From the NCBI GenBank assembly GCA_963660615.1, contig CAVKYE010000002.1, positions 1-64,000 of the forward strand: a stretch of 64,000 nt of DNA, in the 5' to 3' direction. The stretch is from Coprosoma sp963660615. Lineage in GTDB: Bacteria > Bacillota_I > Bacilli_A > RF39 > UBA660. Shown here one piece after another: positions 62,794 through 64,000 of the stretch; positions within the stretch are counted from its first letter, which is position 1, and each line of letters opens with the position of its first letter. The notes under the pieces were generated by a model, which saw only the letters and a program-made list of their open reading frames with translations, did not search any database and had not been told where the DNA came from. The position numbers and the translations under genes were made by a program.

Positions 62794-64000
62794 ATGGGGC
62801 TTAAAATACTACTATTACCATGCATTTATGTATACAAATTCTTATCAGGCATTATAAAATGTATCATAAGGGGTTTCACATTAACATTTAAAACAATATT
62901 CAAATTCATAGGATATGTATTTAAAGGATTTAAAATTTTCCCAATAATAATACTTAGTGTTCTGTCAAAACCCATAGAAGCGTTGCAAATATTATCCAGT
63001 TCTATAAAACAAAAAAACAAAGAAAAAAGAGAAATAAAAATTAAAAAACATAATGAAAATACAAAAAAAACAGAAGTAAAAGAATATAAAATAAAAGAAG
63101 AAAAGAAAAAAGCCCATAAAAAAGAAAAAACACCAAAATACAAAAAGGAAGAATATATAAATCCTAATATAAAATTAGAGAAAAAAACATTAGGAGATAT
63201 ATTAGAAGCCATCGGTAAAGCTATAGTTGAAATACCAGCGAAATTAAAAAAACACACAAAAAAATCAAAAAAAGCTGACTTAACCCCATTAATACTTGAT
63301 TTTAATGGGGAAGACGCTAAAAAAAGCAAAATAAAACAAACATATGAATACGTTGTCAAAGACAAAGAAGGAAAAATCATCAAAGGATATTTTGACGCTT
63401 TTTCAAAAGTAGATGTTCATTCATTCTTGATAAGCGAAGGATATACCGTTTACAGCATTAAAACTTCAAACATGATACAATTCCTTCATGGTAGTAGAAA
63501 CAAAAGTAATGGAAAATTCAAAATAAAAGATTTAATTTTCTTACTAGCACAGTTATCAACATACTTAAAAGCAGGAATACCATTAGTAGAGGCCATAAGT
63601 ATATTAATAAAACAATTTCCAAAGAAAAACTACCAAAAAATCTTAGAAGGCGTTAAATATGATCTGTCAACTGGTCAAAGTTTTAGTGAAGCCCTAAGCA
63701 AACAAGATGAAGCTTTTCCTAGATTATTAATAAACATGGTTAAAGCATCAGAAATGACCGGAGAATTGCCAGAAGCCCTAGACGATATGGACGAATATTA
63801 TACCGAAACTGAAGCAACCAGAAAAGCCATGGTAAGCGCTATGATGTACCCAGTAATAATATTCATAATTGCCATAGGAGTAGGATCATTTATAATGCTA
63901 TACGTAGTTCCTCAGTTCGTTGAAATATACGAAAGCATGGATACCGAACTTCCTGGTATCACAAAATTTGTATTAGGCCTAAGTAGTTTCCTAACTGATT
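62794..64000 (+). CDS. Type II secretion/type IV pilus inner-membrane protein (PilC/GspF/ComGB family), 3' truncated by the window
   Basis: The visible 402 residues start at ATG 62794 and carry an unusual N-terminal extension of about 195 residues: three hydrophobic stretches (IIKCIIRGFTLTFKTIFKFI, then IFPIIILSVLS) and a Lys/Glu-rich segment. The PilC N-domain follows (TYEYVVKDKEGKIIKGYFDA, LISEGYTVYSIKTS), then the GspF fold (LSTYLKAGIPLVEAISIL, TGQSFSEALSKQDEAFPRLL) with the first helices (MVSAMMYPVIIFIIAIGVGS). It continues beyond the window. It probably builds the DNA-uptake pilus with the comE genes nearby. Confidence 0.85.
   Translation, partial: MGLKILLLPCIYVYKFLSGIIKCIIRGFTLTFKTIFKFIGYVFKGFKIFPIIILSVLSKPIEALQILSSSIKQKNKEKREIKIKKHNENTKKTEVKEYKIKEEKKKAHKKEKTPKYKKEEYINPNIKLEKKTLGDILEAIGKAIVEIPAKLKKHTKKSKKADLTPLILDFNGEDAKKSKIKQTYEYVVKDKEGKIIKGYFDAFSKVDVHSFLISEGYTVYSIKTSNMIQFLHGSRNKSNGKFKIKDLIFLLAQLSTYLKAGIPLVEAISILIKQFPKKNYQKILEGVKYDLSTGQSFSEALSKQDEAFPRLLINMVKASEMTGELPEALDDMDEYYTETEATRKAMVSAMMYPVIIFIIAIGVGSFIMLYVVPQFVEIYESMDTELPGITKFVLGLSSFLTD

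Noticed and set aside
1..64000. CRISPR arrays, rRNA operons or the Mycoplasma genetic code
   Set aside because: I saw no regularly spaced repeats and no rRNA-like sequence; TGA clearly ends comEA (56156-56158) and the Gre-like gene (48859-48861).

Overview
The window looks like part of the chromosome of an AT-rich, streamlined Gram-positive bacterium of the Bacilli/Mollicutes-related gut lineages (RF39-like is my guess; no marker here settles it). Reasons: very low GC, tight operons, rpsB-tsf-uppS-cdsA-rseP order, ffh, a short Mollicutes-sized SMC, comEA-comEC, dnaG-rpoD-trmK, a YqfQ/VrrA-like gene and a YjcZ-like gene. TGA acts as a stop (comEA at 56156, a Gre-like gene at 48859), so this is not the Mycoplasma code.

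Layout. (1) 1-5300: accessory island with a Fic protein behind a promoter carrying two TACCG-N4-CGG operators, then a GajA/GajB pair (Gabija anti-phage system) and a decayed gene fragment. (2) 5400-12365: translation and envelope core genes, then an ABC transporter. (3) 12380-21300: tRNA-Leu(GAG), a hydroxyacyl-CoA dehydrogenase, tRNA-Thr(CGU), a MarR-controlled heterodimeric ABC exporter, and remnants (frameshifted AAA/DUF4143 ATPase, BspA-type fragment). (4) 21391-39835: mutL, cysteine desulfurase, dCMP deaminase, ffh, a two-component system with a beta-helix surface protein, smc, an ABC-F protein, an arylsulfotransferase, def. (5) 40113-54057: a 13.9-kb element with a large serine recombinase. 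(6) 54226-64000: rodA/ftsW, competence genes, dnaG-rpoD-trmK, a candidate small RNA, a YqfQ-like gene and a truncated pilC/gspF.

The element is the most interesting part. It is inserted inside a tiny Gly/Tyr-rich YjcZ-like gene. Its ends form a perfect 30-bp inverted repeat, and removing it at a GC dinucleotide restores a 52-codon reading frame exactly. It carries no visible conjugation, replication or phage genes. Its cargo is a compact operon: nucleotide kinase-like protein, SAM methyltransferase, a fusion of a beta-RFAP-synthase-like (GHMP-fold) domain with a methyltransferase, a HisC-like aminotransferase and a U32-family protein. After it come an ITPA-like non-canonical NTP pyrophosphatase and two GreA-like proteins with unusual tips. 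Beta-RFAP synthase homologues make C-ribosides, including in formycin and pyrazofurin biosynthesis, and NTP sanitation plus RNA-polymerase rescue would be a natural self-protection set. I therefore infer, without proof, a nucleoside-analogue (possibly C-nucleoside) pathway with built-in immunity. A leader peptide plus attenuator precedes the operon, and a sigma-like factor with an occluded ribosome-binding site, a MazF-like toxin and the recombinase complete the element.

Codon style supports transfer: most core genes favour C-ending codons (gcc, acc, atc), whereas 1-5.2 kb, 19.4-21.3 kb and most of 41-54 kb favour T/A-ending codons.
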